A DNA stretch of 17,589 nt, taken from Chloroflexota bacterium. Its GTDB lineage: Bacteria > Chloroflexota > Dehalococcoidia > UBA3495. A program made the translations under genes and the position numbers. Under the pieces are notes generated by a model. It made no database searches and had not been told where the DNA came from. It saw only the letters and a list, made by a program, of their open reading frames with translations. The stretch lies in contig JADFNR010000073.1 of NCBI GenBank assembly GCA_022563275.1, forward strand, positions 1-17,589, given 5' to 3'. This document shows, piece by piece, positions 1 through 7,676 of this stretch (positions are counted from its first letter, which is position 1; every line of letters starts with the position of its first letter).

Positions 1-276
1 TTTCACCGCCTTTCCTCCGTTATGGACTAAGTCCCCTGCTTTTACAGCCCTATTACCTGCTGCATCAGGCCGTATATCTAACTTAAATTGATTAATGTTT
101 TTCAAGCCTGCAAGTTGGGCAACCCACGAGAAGATTCCTCCCATATCATACTGATTCATAATAGTAGGAAAGTTTCTCAACTGCGCTAACAGCTGTGTCC
201 ACAAGTTAGCTTGAGCAAACCTATCAATCGGTATAGTACCATCAACAGGAACGAAATCATAGGCACCTACAATGTC
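1..276 (-). CDS. Phage portal (head-tail connector) protein, C-terminal fragment, partial at both ends
   Basis: The minus strand is open without a stop from about 279 to base 1. It encodes roughly 92 residues, including YDFVPVDGTIPIDRFAQANL, then an IFSWVAQLAGLKNIN segment. I recognise this wording from the C-terminal part of portal (head-tail connector) proteins of marine podovirus-like phages; the portal is the dodecameric ring at the capsid vertex through which DNA is packaged. The gene runs off the left edge. At its upstream end it stops being portal-like near 270-280, where the opposite strand becomes a SpoIIE phosphatase domain, so there is no native start here. The stretch is visibly more AT-rich than the rest of the window. 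I am fairly sure of the family from memory of such proteins but could not run a search. A less specific call would be a phage structural protein. Confidence 0.62.
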
Positions 277-285
277 GTCCTTTGA
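255..285. other. Abrupt junction between phage portal and bacterial SpoIIE sequence
   Basis: Left of this point the minus strand reads as portal protein and the base composition is AT-rich. Right of it the plus strand reads as the first strand of a SpoIIE phosphatase domain (FDLAARVVPA) and GC rises. Neither gene has a proper beginning at the join: the portal lacks its N-terminal part and the phosphatase lacks the linker and sensor region that normally precede it. The exact base cannot be fixed by eye. Confidence 0.6.
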
Positions 286-916
286 CCTGGCGGCCCGTGT
301 TGTTCCCGCAAGTCAGGTGGCCGGAGATTTCTTCGATTGGCAAAGACTGGATGCCGACACCATAGATTTTGTGTTGTGCGACGTAATGGGTAAAGGAATG
401 CCGGCGGCGCTGTTGATGGCGACGGTCCGGTCTGCCCTGCGGGCTTCCGCGTACTTGCCCTCCCCTGCTCATGTGATTCGCCAGGTGGAACTAGCCATTG
501 GAGACGACCTGCGGCGCACAGAGAGTTTCGTAACGCTGTTCTACGGTCGTCTCGACATCAAGGGGCGAAATCTCGCCTATGTTGATGCCGGCCATGGGCT
601 CGGCTTCATTCGGCGTGAATCAGGGTCGTTCGAGGATTTCACGAATCGGAACCTGCCCTTGGGGATCTTCCCTGATTGGGACCCGAGTGAATCGGTTGTG
701 AGCCTCGGCCCGGGCGATTCTCTGATCCTTTATACGGATGGTCTGGTGGAAGGCCACGACGGAGAGATGGAAGATCCCAAAGATTGGCTTGCTGAAGTCG
801 ACGGCGTGGAGGAAGCCCAGGTTATCGTGGATAGTTTGATGCGGAGTTCAGACCAGCACCGTAGCGGCGGCGACGATGCCCCAGTACTCGCTCTGACCTG
901 CACATTTGGGAGCTGA
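272..916 (+). CDS. SpoIIE-type PP2C serine phosphatase domain, probably 5'-truncated
   Basis: The product is a 214-residue PPM/SpoIIE phosphatase domain, which removes phosphate from Ser/Thr of anti-anti-sigma or related regulators using two metal ions. Metal-binding landmarks are GDFFD (about residues 18-22), DVMGKGMPAA (37-46), YTDGLVEG (about 154-161) and GGDDAP near the C-terminus. The domain appears complete from its first conserved strand to the end, but the ATG at 272 sits directly at a change to phage sequence and has no convincing ribosome binding site. Family members usually carry PAS, GAF or response-regulator sensor domains before this domain; here they are absent. The neighbouring minus-strand gene is a PAS-GAF-GAF protein lacking an output domain, so the two may be displaced halves of one gene. 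The usual AGHNP motif reads AGHGLG. Domain identity is secure; the gene boundary is not. Confidence 0.82.
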   Translation: MSSFDLAARVVPASQVAGDFFDWQRLDADTIDFVLCDVMGKGMPAALLMATVRSALRASAYLPSPAHVIRQVELAIGDDLRRTESFVTLFYGRLDIKGRNLAYVDAGHGLGFIRRESGSFEDFTNRNLPLGIFPDWDPSESVVSLGPGDSLILYTDGLVEGHDGEMEDPKDWLAEVDGVEEAQVIVDSLMRSSDQHRSGGDDAPVLALTCTFGS

Positions 917-2352
917 TGGTGATGATCTCCGCCGTGGAATCCAAGAGCCTTGTAGGCTAGCCCGATGGCAGCCATAAGTCTTTTGACCTGGTCCGATAGC
1001 ACGTGGCAGCCGGTGGGAATCAACGGAACAGCAACGAACTCTTGCAATCCCATTTCTTTCGCCACCAAGAACCCGCCCGTGGGCGTAAATTGCCCCTCTT
1101 CGATATCCATTGACACCAATGGTTTCTTGGTGGCCAGAACATAACCACCCGCGCCACCTTCTTTTCCGACAGGATTGGCCGGTGACAATTCGTCCATCTT
1201 GGCTAGAAAAGGTGCTGCCGACTCTGTGGCGGCGCTGGGCACCAACACGTCTCCTTCCAACAAGCGGAGATAGCCTGCGGTTGCGTTGAGGAGCCGGGTG
1301 GCCTCGTTCACGATTAAATTCAGCACTTCATCAGTGTCGTGTGCGCTCGCAAGTAGGTTAGAGACCTGGTAGAGGGCGTCCGAGCGTTCCTTCTCCCGCT
1401 CAGCCTCGTTCAATAGCCGCGCCTTTTCTATCGCCAGGGATGCCTGGTCGGCAAAGGCGGATAGTAGCGAAACCTCATCCTCCGTAAATAGGCGCACGCT
1501 CCCGTCGAACACAGCGAATAGGCCAATAGCTTGAGCATTGACCACCAATGGGATGGAGGCGGTTCCATAAAAGCCGTATTTTTCGGCCAGTAAACGGTTG
1601 TGCGGCGTTACCATCTCTGACGTAGTAGCATCTTCAAGGACTCGTGGTTTATTTGCAGCCATTACCTGGCCCGCAACCGTTTCGCGATCTTCCAAGCTGG
1701 AGGCTGGAGTCAACTCTGTTTCAGCCAAAAAGCCGGCCGCAGACGCCGTGGCTGCGGCTGGGACTCCCACACTGCCTTCCAACAATCTGATGAATGCAGC
1801 TTTCGCACCTACCAGCCGGGTAGCTTCATTCACGATCAGGTCCAGGACTTCGTCCGTGTCATGCGCGCCCGCAAGTAGGTTGGAGATCCGGTACAGGGCG
1901 TCGGAGCGTTCCTCGCTCCTCCGCAAGGCCTCTTCAGCCCGTTTTTGCTCGGTTATGTCCTTCCAAACGCCGAGGGTTCCAGTTACTTCGCCGTTGTCAT
2001 CGCGGAGAAGGGACGCGGAAACCAAGACTTCAAGGAGCCTGCCATCCTTGCTTTTTAGGGTCTTCAGGTAGTTCCGCAGCTGGCCCTCCTCCAGCAAGAG
2101 TTGCATGAACTCCCGGGCTTCTTCCACGCCGCCCTGATAGAAATCGGAGACCCGCATGCCTATTAAATCTTCGGCCGTGTAACCGCTCAGGGCTTCTACT
2201 GCGGGGCTGGAATAAGTCAACCGGCCCTGGGCATCGGTCATGACGATGGCGTCGGGCGAGTTTTCCACCAGGCCCTGGAAAAAGCCTGAGCGTTCTCGTT
2301 CCCGCTCCAGTTCTTCCAACAGGTGTTTTTTAGTTTTACGTTGGTCGTTCAT
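730..2352 (-). CDS. PAS-GAF-GAF sensor protein, C-terminus disrupted
   Basis: This is a cytoplasmic signal-sensing protein with no membrane segment. From the ATG at 2352 there is an N-terminal coiled region (KKHLLEELERERERSGF). A PAS domain follows at about residues 25-135 (ENSPDAIVMTDAQGRLTYSS through GVWKDITEQKRAEEALR), then GAF1 at about 150-312 and GAF2 at about 325-445. The two GAF domains are near duplicates, both beginning SDALY-(R/Q)-(I/V)SNLLA and HDTDEVL. GAF2 stops matching GAF1 just after VAVPLI (base ~1020). Beyond base ~916 the frame is simply the reverse of the SpoIIE domain, so the last ~100 residues are probably not native. An upstream start at 2460 would add 36 residues that look non-coding. 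Such sensors normally end in a phosphatase, kinase or cyclase; none is present. PAS and GAF calls are confident; the stated 3' end is only where the frame closes. Confidence 0.75.
   Translation of the reverse strand: MNDQRKTKKHLLEELERERERSGFFQGLVENSPDAIVMTDAQGRLTYSSPAVEALSGYTAEDLIGMRVSDFYQGGVEEAREFMQLLLEEGQLRNYLKTLKSKDGRLLEVLVSASLLRDDNGEVTGTLGVWKDITEQKRAEEALRRSEERSDALYRISNLLAGAHDTDEVLDLIVNEATRLVGAKAAFIRLLEGSVGVPAAATASAAGFLAETELTPASSLEDRETVAGQVMAANKPRVLEDATTSEMVTPHNRLLAEKYGFYGTASIPLVVNAQAIGLFAVFDGSVRLFTEDEVSLLSAFADQASLAIEKARLLNEAEREKERSDALYQVSNLLASAHDTDEVLNLIVNEATRLLNATAGYLRLLEGDVLVPSAATESAAPFLAKMDELSPANPVGKEGGAGGYVLATKKPLVSMDIEEGQFTPTGGFLVAKEMGLQEFVAVPLIPTGCHVLSDQVKRLMAAIGLAYKALGFHGGDHHHQLPNVQVRASTGASSPPLRCWSELRIKLSTITWASSTPSTSASQSLGSSISPSWPSTRPSV
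1005..1030. other. Suspected inversion or deletion junction inside GAF2
   Basis: On the minus strand, GAF1 continues past its IPLV motif with a GLFAVFDG strand and a DQASLAIEKARLL helix. The near-identical GAF2 instead changes at VAVPLI into PTGCHVLSDQVKRLMAAIGL, which I do not recognise with confidence (SDQVKRLMAAIGL faintly recalls a final GAF helix). The phosphatase domain lies just beyond, on the opposite strand. This is where the two halves of a probable PAS-GAF-GAF-SpoIIE protein meet in inverted orientation. Confidence 0.45.
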
Positions 2353-2639
2353 GCGGTATCTGCCTAGAAAGTTGCCGGTATTATGACACGATTCAGTTAG
2401 GCGGTGCGCATGACCGTTGTTACACTGAATACATGCCACCAGTAGCCTGAGGAAGTCCAACAGAGAGCCTTAAGGGAACCAAGCTGTACACCACGGTGGC
2501 ACGAAGGTTGTTGTCCGGGCCACCAAGGTGAGTCTAAGACAAAGTAACGGTGTTCACTACGAGACTATCGGTCGCTGGTGTCCTGTATACGGGTTTCAGC
2601 TTAGCGATAGGGGCAAGAGGCTGCAGTTCGAAGCACTAG

Positions 2640-2665
2640 AAGGGTTGTTACAGGCGTAACCGGCA
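2640..2665. repeat. Inverted-repeat motif, copy 1
   Basis: The sequence is aagggttgtt, then acaggcgt, then aaccggca. It contains the inverted repeat gttac-aggc-gtaac. A closely similar element lies at 3000-3026, with both outer blocks identical. The two copies bracket the small lipoprotein gene. A binding site for a transcription factor is one reading, not demonstrated. Confidence 0.5.
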
Positions 2666-2671
2666 TCATTG

Positions 2672-2956
2672 TCACTTGTTGACAAGAGGCCTCATCGGGA
2701 AGCCATACGGGGTAGGGTACTGGTTGGGTAGGTGGGGTCGCAGCCGGACAAATGCTTCGGCGCCTCGGGCAAATTTCAAATTTGGGGCTGAAGTAAACGT
2801 CGGATTCGGTCGTCGAGTAGAGGTTGGCGCAGGTGGAGATTGCGGTCCGGACGCCGGAGGAACGGGTGTCTCGGTTGCCATGGTCCCGCAGGCGAAAATC
2901 CCAACGGCCACCGTGGCAAACGCTAAATAGCGGGCTGAAGCCATCGACCGTGACAT
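2672..2956 (-). CDS. Small putative lipoprotein
   Basis: A 94-residue product whose N-terminus (SARYLAFATVAVGIFACG) looks like a lipoprotein signal peptide: basic residues, a hydrophobic core and a cysteine at a lipobox-like IFAC. A Pro/Thr/Ser-rich linker follows (ATETPVPPASGPQSPPAPTS), as is common just behind the lipidated cysteine of Chloroflexota lipoproteins. If real, it would be exported and anchored to the outer face of the membrane. The rest (about residues 55-94) matches no family I know. The lipobox has Phe at -2, which is unusual, and no strong ribosome binding site precedes the ATG. It is short and may be the remains of a longer protein. A plus-strand open frame covers much of the same span, so coding on this strand is likely but not certain. 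Confidence 0.42.
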   Translation of the reverse strand: MSRSMASARYLAFATVAVGIFACGTMATETPVPPASGPQSPPAPTSTRRPNPTFTSAPNLKFARGAEAFVRLRPHLPNQYPTPYGFPMRPLVNK

Positions 2957-2999
2957 TCCGGAAGTCTAGCAGATAGCGACACGTTTACCGGAGGCTTGC

Positions 3000-3026
3000 A
3001 AGGGTTGTTGACGGGGTCAACCGGCA
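3000..3026. repeat. Inverted-repeat motif, copy 2
   Basis: The sequence is aagggttgtt, then gacggggtc, then aaccggca, and it contains the perfect inverted repeat gttgac-ggg-gtcaac (3007-3021). It lies between the divergent lipoprotein gene (start 2956, minus) and the amidohydrolase gene (start 3116, plus), a natural place for an operator. It shares both outer blocks with copy 1 at 2640-2665. Confidence 0.5.
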
Positions 3027-3115
3027 CTTTTAAACTGCTAGCACGCAATCGCAGGTGCGGTATTTACGGGACCCCAGGTTACATGGGAGATTCCGGCTAG
3101 GAAAGGGGTAATAAG

Positions 3116-3970
3116 ATGGCAGCGCAAACTCCGACGATCGACTCGCAGGTACACGCCTACGAGCGGAATCGTCCCGAGCGTCCTTGGAGCGGATACTTAC
3201 AGGGTCCGGAAGAGGTCACCGGCGACGACATGGTGAAAGCGATGGACGCGGTCGGCGTCGATGGGGCTTTGCTGATTTCGCCGTTCAGTATGTATCGCTA
3301 CGACGCCAGTTATGCGCTCGAAGTACACGCGAAACACCCCGGCCGGTTCGGCTTGATCAAGCCCTTCGATCCGCAGTCGGAAGCGGTCGCTGACGAGGTG
3401 GCTGAGTGGGCAGGGACACCGGGTGTTGTCGGGGCCCGCATCATGCTGACGGCCCAGTCATTCGAGGCGGACGACCCGGGTCTAAATCGAATACTCGCCG
3501 CTGGCGCGCGGGCCGGCATTCCGGTGAATATCATGTGTTCGGGCAAGCTGCCTCTATTACGTGAACTGGCGCTCCGAAATCCAGACACCCAGGTGGTGGT
3601 CGATCATGTGGGTCTGGTCCAGCCCTTCGAGCCGCCAGCTCCGCCAGAACCCTTCGCCGATCTGGCCAACGTGGTCTCGCTTGCGGCATGCGGCAACGTG
3701 GCCATCAAGATTTCCGGAGCCTGTACCCTGTCCCATCAGCCATTCCCGTACCAGGACATCTGGGAGTCTCTGGTCAAGGTATTCGACGCGTTCGGCTTCG
3801 ACCGGTGCATGTGGGGCACCGACTGGACCCGGGCAGTGGGATTGTTAAGCTACGAGCAGGGCGTGGAGGCGTTCCGGGTCACGGACCAGCTCTCAGATCC
3901 GGAGCGTTCCGCGCTCATGGGCGGGACCCTCGCGAAGATTTACAAATGGTCGCCTGAAACGGGTGGGTAA
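3116..3970 (+). CDS. Amidohydrolase family 2 (TIM-barrel metal-dependent hydrolase)
   Basis: A 284-residue protein of the amidohydrolase-2 (COG2159-like) group, which includes decarboxylases and lactone or amide hydrolases acting on aromatic and dicarbonyl substrates. The N-terminus reads IDSQVHAYERN, the position of the usual metal-binding HxH/DxHxH motif, here reduced to a single His (QVHAY). VVVDHVGL (about residues 162-169) supplies a ligand-type His. MWGTDWTRA near the end matches the (F/W)G(T/S)DxP motif carrying the conserved Asp. The length fits the family. The ATG at 3116 is preceded by a strong purine-rich site (aggaaagggg, 3099-3108). No membrane segment or signal is visible. A second, unrelated-type amidohydrolase follows on the same strand after about 160 bases. 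The substrate cannot be told from sequence. Confidence 0.85.
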   Translation: MAAQTPTIDSQVHAYERNRPERPWSGYLQGPEEVTGDDMVKAMDAVGVDGALLISPFSMYRYDASYALEVHAKHPGRFGLIKPFDPQSEAVADEVAEWAGTPGVVGARIMLTAQSFEADDPGLNRILAAGARAGIPVNIMCSGKLPLLRELALRNPDTQVVVDHVGLVQPFEPPAPPEPFADLANVVSLAACGNVAIKISGACTLSHQPFPYQDIWESLVKVFDAFGFDRCMWGTDWTRAVGLLSYEQGVEAFRVTDQLSDPERSALMGGTLAKIYKWSPETGG

Positions 3971-4129
3971 AGAATCCTAAGACCGGGGCCTTCGACCCGG
4001 CGGTGGCGGTGTCTTTCGGCTTAACATTTCAGGATCATGGAAAACTTGGACATTTAGACTGCAATCAACCGGCAGGCGATCAAGGGCCTGATCCTGCGTG
4101 AGCCGGGATTGCTAGGGGGAAATCGGAAG

Positions 4130-5824
4130 GTGACCGTGAGACCAAGAGAATCAGATAAAGCCGACATTATCTTGCACGCGGGTAAGGTCCTTACCGTTGG
4201 CAACGACGACAGCATCGAGCAAGCAGTGGCCATAAGGGGTGAACTTGTTCAAGCCGTGGGCAGCGATCAAGACGTGCTTGCCTTGGCCGGTCCAAACACA
4301 AAGACCATCGATCTTCAGGGAAGAACGGTGATCCCCGGCATCATCGATATACACGCCCACATGGACCGTGAGGGACTGAAACGGATCGATCCCTCCCTTG
4401 AGAAAGCAACGTCCATCTCCGAGATTCTTGGCATCATCGAGCAGCAAGTGGCCCAAAAGCGTCCTGGCGAATGGGTGGTCACCATGCCAGTGGGCGCCCC
4501 GCCAAATTACGCTGATGTTCCGGCAAGTCTTCTGGAGGGGCGTTTTCCCAACCGGTGGGACCTCGACACGGTATCGCCCAACAACCCCGTGTACATCCGG
4601 GGCATCTGGACCCCCTGGAATGTCCCCCCTTCAGTGGCAATCGCCAACAGCCTGGCATTACAACTCGCCGGTATCGACCGCGACACCCAGGCGCCCGATT
4701 CTAGCGTGACCATCGAGCGCGATGACACGGGCGAACCCACGGGCGTTTTGGTTGACACTGGGAGGTTCCCATCACTGGAATTCACTCTGATGAAGGTCGT
4801 GCCCCGTTTTACGCACCAACAACGTGTAGCCGCATTGAAAGAGTCCATGCGGCTCTACAACGCCGTGGGTACGACGGGCACCTATGAAGGCCACGGGGTA
4901 GCACCGGAGGTATTGCGGGCGTACAAGGAAGTTTGGGACGCAAGCGAAATGACCGTTAGGGCTCACCTCGTTCTAAGCCCCGCGTGGAAATCGGTTGCCG
5001 AAGCGGCTCAAGAGATGGAACGATGGGCGCATTCGGCCTCCGGCCAGGGTTTCGGGGATTCCATGCTCCGCATCAGCGGTTACTACATCCACTACCGCGG
5101 CAGCAGATACACCGCCCGCGCCAGGACAGCCGAGCTCCCTTTTACCGGCTGGGCCGGATTCGCTCAAAGCTATAATGCTCCAGGACGTTTCCGCCGGCTG
5201 GTAAAGTTGGCGGCTCAGCACAACCTGCGGGTCAACACGATCGTGGCTGACTGCTTGGACGAAGTGTTAGAGGTTTTTCGGGATGTGCACCGGGAGATAT
5301 CGATCAAAAACGAGCGCTGGATGCTGGGGCACGTGGTCGAGACGTCTTCCGAGCAACTAAAGTTGATCCGGGAATTGGGTCTGATCGTCGAGACTATCCC
5401 CTTAACCCACCTGTGGCTGCGGGGCCGCCAGTATGTGGATGAACCCGAGGCGGCGAATAAGGCTGTAGCCCACCGCGATTATCTAGACCAAGGTGTCCAT
5501 TTCGGTCTCGGCACCGACAACAAACCATACAGCCCATTTCCCACTCTATGGGCGGCGGTCGTCCGGCAAGAGCGCACGACTAAGGAAGTGGTTGGACCAA
5601 GACAACGCCTCACCCGGATAGAAGCGTTGAAGGCGATTACCATGGGCGGCGCCTACTTCTGTTTTGAAGAGGACCGCCGGGGGTCTTTGGAGACGAATAA
5701 GCTGGCCGACCTTGCGGTCCTTTCCGACGACTTCTTGACCGTTCCCGAAGACGAGATTCCTGAGCTGCACTCGGTGTTGACCATGGTTGGTGGGAAAGTG
5801 GTCCATTCGTCGGGTGAACTTTAG
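4130..5824 (+). CDS. YtcJ-like amidohydrolase (amidohydrolase family 3)
   Basis: A 564-residue metal-dependent amidohydrolase of the YtcJ/amidohydrolase-3 group. It opens with the small beta-sandwich (ADIILHAGKVLTVGNDDSIE, then VAIRGELVQAVG). The barrel's first strand carries PGIIDIHAHMD with the HxH ligands at about residues 75-77. A later LGHVVETS segment carries a ligand-type His, and GLGTDNKPYSPFPT near residue 457 carries the catalytic Asp. The C-terminus closes the sandwich with LADLAVLSDDFLTVPEDEI. I chose the GTG at 4130 because GGGGGA (4115-4120) sits about nine bases upstream and the protein then begins just before the first strand; the frame also allows a TTG at 4109. Members hydrolyse N-acyl, cyclic-amide or similar bonds, and the substrate here is unknown. 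It may be cotranscribed with the preceding amidohydrolase, from which it is separated by about 160 bases. Confidence 0.88.
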   Translation: MTVRPRESDKADIILHAGKVLTVGNDDSIEQAVAIRGELVQAVGSDQDVLALAGPNTKTIDLQGRTVIPGIIDIHAHMDREGLKRIDPSLEKATSISEILGIIEQQVAQKRPGEWVVTMPVGAPPNYADVPASLLEGRFPNRWDLDTVSPNNPVYIRGIWTPWNVPPSVAIANSLALQLAGIDRDTQAPDSSVTIERDDTGEPTGVLVDTGRFPSLEFTLMKVVPRFTHQQRVAALKESMRLYNAVGTTGTYEGHGVAPEVLRAYKEVWDASEMTVRAHLVLSPAWKSVAEAAQEMERWAHSASGQGFGDSMLRISGYYIHYRGSRYTARARTAELPFTGWAGFAQSYNAPGRFRRLVKLAAQHNLRVNTIVADCLDEVLEVFRDVHREISIKNERWMLGHVVETSSEQLKLIRELGLIVETIPLTHLWLRGRQYVDEPEAANKAVAHRDYLDQGVHFGLGTDNKPYSPFPTLWAAVVRQERTTKEVVGPRQRLTRIEALKAITMGGAYFCFEEDRRGSLETNKLADLAVLSDDFLTVPEDEIPELHSVLTMVGGKVVHSSGEL

Positions 5825-6207
5825 CAACGAACGCGAACCCCGCTTCCCGTGCCATAGCCCAACCCGATTAATTCCCGAACTTCCACGTCGTGCGCAACTT
5901 CGGCGAATCGCGTACCGCATCCCTTACATATGCAAGTCGGTCTACACTCCGCTGGAACGAAGACCCGACGGCCTTGGTGGAACCAGGCTCCGCACAGCAG
6001 TATCACGATCCACTTCAGGAAAAACGGCCCCTGGCCGGAGGGACCGCTTGGGCAAGCGCGTGCAGAGAACCATGGACTACGCCCAGTCAAAGTAGGCCAA
6101 CCTCAGCGCTGCCTATTTGGTGGCGGTCAAAGCGCGCCAGTAGCCCCAGGGAAAGCCCTTCCAATATACTTGGAGGAGTTAATCGATCGGCAGGGGGATT
6201 ACTCCCG
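5825..6207. other. Non-coding stretch between amidohydrolase and acetyltransferase genes
   Basis: I see no convincing gene in these 383 bases. The downstream frame is open from 5890, but the translated extension is low-complexity in appearance and has no family resemblance. A minus-strand frame contains CRPTCICKGCGTRF, which recalls a zinc ribbon but lacks a second proper cysteine pair. No clear terminator or repeat was found. Confidence 0.5.
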
Positions 6208-7398
6208 ATGGTAGAAATGAGGACCGTGACCGCTGACGAGTTTGTTCAGTGGCTCCACGCTGAGGCGCGGGCCCATGGCAACCGGCTGGACCATGACCCC
6301 GAGGTACTTAGGCCGCACTTCGATCTGGACCGCTCCATCGCCGTCTTCGACCAAGGGAATATCGTCGGTGGCGCTCACTCCCACAAGGTTGAGATGTCCG
6401 TGCCTGGGGCCTCGGCGGTCATAGCGGGAGTGGCCAACATCGCCGTGCTTCCCACGCATACGCGGCGCGGGTTGATGACCAAGATGATGCACCATCAGAT
6501 CAACGATATCCACGAGCGTGGAGAGCCGATAGCCGCGCTGTTCGCCACCGAAAGCTTGATCTACGGCAGGTTCGGATACGGGATCGGGTCATTTCACGAA
6601 CGATGGACGATCGACCGCCCGTACAACACCTACGCCCGGCCGTATGAGAGTCATGGCCGAATCGTTTTCGTGGACCCAGTGGATATCGCGAATGAGCTTC
6701 CTGAGGTTTTCCGCCGGAGCGCTGTGGAACGCCCAGGCGTGTTCCAGCGACCCCTGCGCCAATGGGAGCGGGATTCCAGAGCGCCAGAGCACGCGCAGGG
6801 CGGCCCAGGAGGGCTGTTTTACGTTGCCTATGAGGATAGCGGGAGAGTGGACGGCTATGCGGCGTACCGAATCACAGGGACCACCCTGGTCGTGAACGAG
6901 TTGATGGCGGCGACCAATGAGGCAACCAGCGCATTGTGGCGGTTTTGCTTTGATGTGGACCGCACCACCTGCACGGAGGCACTTAAGCGTCCGGTGGATG
7001 ACCCCTTGCCTTGGTTGCTGGCGGACCCGCGCCGGCTGCAGAGATCGACACGTGATGGATTGTGGGTGCGTCTGATAGACGTGTCCGCCGCCCTAGAACT
7101 CCGGCGTTATATGCAGAACGGCCGTTTGGTGCTGGAGGTAAAAGACGAACTATGTCCCTGGAACGAAGGACGGTTCGAGTTGGATGGGTCGGCCGAGGGG
7201 GCCGAATGCCGTGCCTCGAGCTCATCTCCGGACCTGGTGATCGCTGTTTCTAATCTGGCCTCAGTGTACATGGGGGCCGTGAGTTTCAGCGCGCTTTCAC
7301 AAGCAGGCTTGGTGGATGAGCGTACTCCGGGGGCATTGCTGCGTGCTGACCGCATGTTCGCTGTTCAGTATCAGCCTTGGACTCCGTGCAACTTTTAG
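6208..7398 (+). CDS. Eis-like GNAT N-acetyltransferase
   Basis: A 396-residue protein with the three-part layout of the Eis family: two GNAT-like domains, then an SCP2-like C-terminal domain. The acetyl-CoA loop is visible in VANIAVLPTHTRRGLMTKMM. The segment ESLIYGRFGYGIGSF matches the family hallmark, where the Tyr near IYGRFGYG acts as general acid. The C-terminus (FAVQYQPWTPCNF) ends in the aromatic residue whose carboxylate serves as catalytic base in characterised Eis proteins. These enzymes acetylate amines such as aminoglycosides, polyamines or protein lysines; the physiological substrate here is unknown. The ATG at 6208 has the ribosome binding site CAGGGGGA (6191-6198) at good spacing. 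The frame is open back to 5890, but those extra 106 residues do not look like protein. It stands alone between two intergenic stretches. Confidence 0.87.
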   Translation: MVEMRTVTADEFVQWLHAEARAHGNRLDHDPEVLRPHFDLDRSIAVFDQGNIVGGAHSHKVEMSVPGASAVIAGVANIAVLPTHTRRGLMTKMMHHQINDIHERGEPIAALFATESLIYGRFGYGIGSFHERWTIDRPYNTYARPYESHGRIVFVDPVDIANELPEVFRRSAVERPGVFQRPLRQWERDSRAPEHAQGGPGGLFYVAYEDSGRVDGYAAYRITGTTLVVNELMAATNEATSALWRFCFDVDRTTCTEALKRPVDDPLPWLLADPRRLQRSTRDGLWVRLIDVSAALELRRYMQNGRLVLEVKDELCPWNEGRFELDGSAEGAECRASSSSPDLVIAVSNLASVYMGAVSFSALSQAGLVDERTPGALLRADRMFAVQYQPWTPCNF

Positions 7399-7463
7399 CG
7401 GCGGAGCCGGCCATCCGCAGCTAAATCCTAGTTTGACCCACCAGCGGACGGTGGAGAGCAACG

Positions 7464-7598
7464 CTAAAGCCGCGTTACCCCAATGATCTTGAGGCACGAC
7501 GGGCAACTGACCAGTACCACGATCTCACCACTGCTGGATTCAACGGCCTGGACCATGGGGCGGGACACGATTTCGTCACAGTAAGGGCATTTATTCAT
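7464..7598 (-). CDS. Small zinc-ribbon protein (44 aa)
   Basis: A 44-residue protein starting MNKCPYCDEIV and ending in VSCPSCLKIIGVTRL. The two CPxC knuckles (residues 4-7 and 32-35) are spaced as in a compact zinc ribbon, with beta-strand-like residues between them (SGEIVVLVSCPSC). Ribosome binding site AAGGAAGAG lies about ten bases before the ATG, which supports real translation. It is 78 bases downstream of the prepilin gene on the same strand, so both could be on one transcript. Function is unknown; such mini-ribbons can bind nucleic acid or partner proteins. The paired cysteines plus ribosome binding site make chance unlikely. Confidence 0.68.
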   Translation of the reverse strand: MNKCPYCDEIVSRPMVQAVESSSGEIVVLVSCPSCLKIIGVTRL

Positions 7599-7676
7599 GA
7601 ATTTTTACTCTTCCTTGCGGTGCGTAGGGGCATCTTACGCTGAAGGCTAGCGGACTGGACCAGCGCGCCTCCGAAT

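Noticed and set aside
1598..2071. Plus-strand 157-residue frame
   Set aside because: Exact shadow of the PAS-GAF-GAF coding strand; low-complexity Ser/Arg/Ala translation without family resemblance.
3985..4016. GC-rich inverted repeat after the first amidohydrolase (ccggg / cccgg)
   Set aside because: Short imperfect stem with no proper T-run directly after it; not a convincing terminator.
5821..6090. Minus-strand frame with CRPTCICKGCGTRF resembling a zinc ribbon
   Set aside because: The second cysteine pair is missing, there is no supported start, and it overlaps the end of the amidohydrolase gene.
5890..6207. N-terminal extension of the Eis-like acetyltransferase frame
   Set aside because: The added 106 residues do not resemble the family, while the ATG at 6208 has a strong ribosome binding site and fits Eis length.
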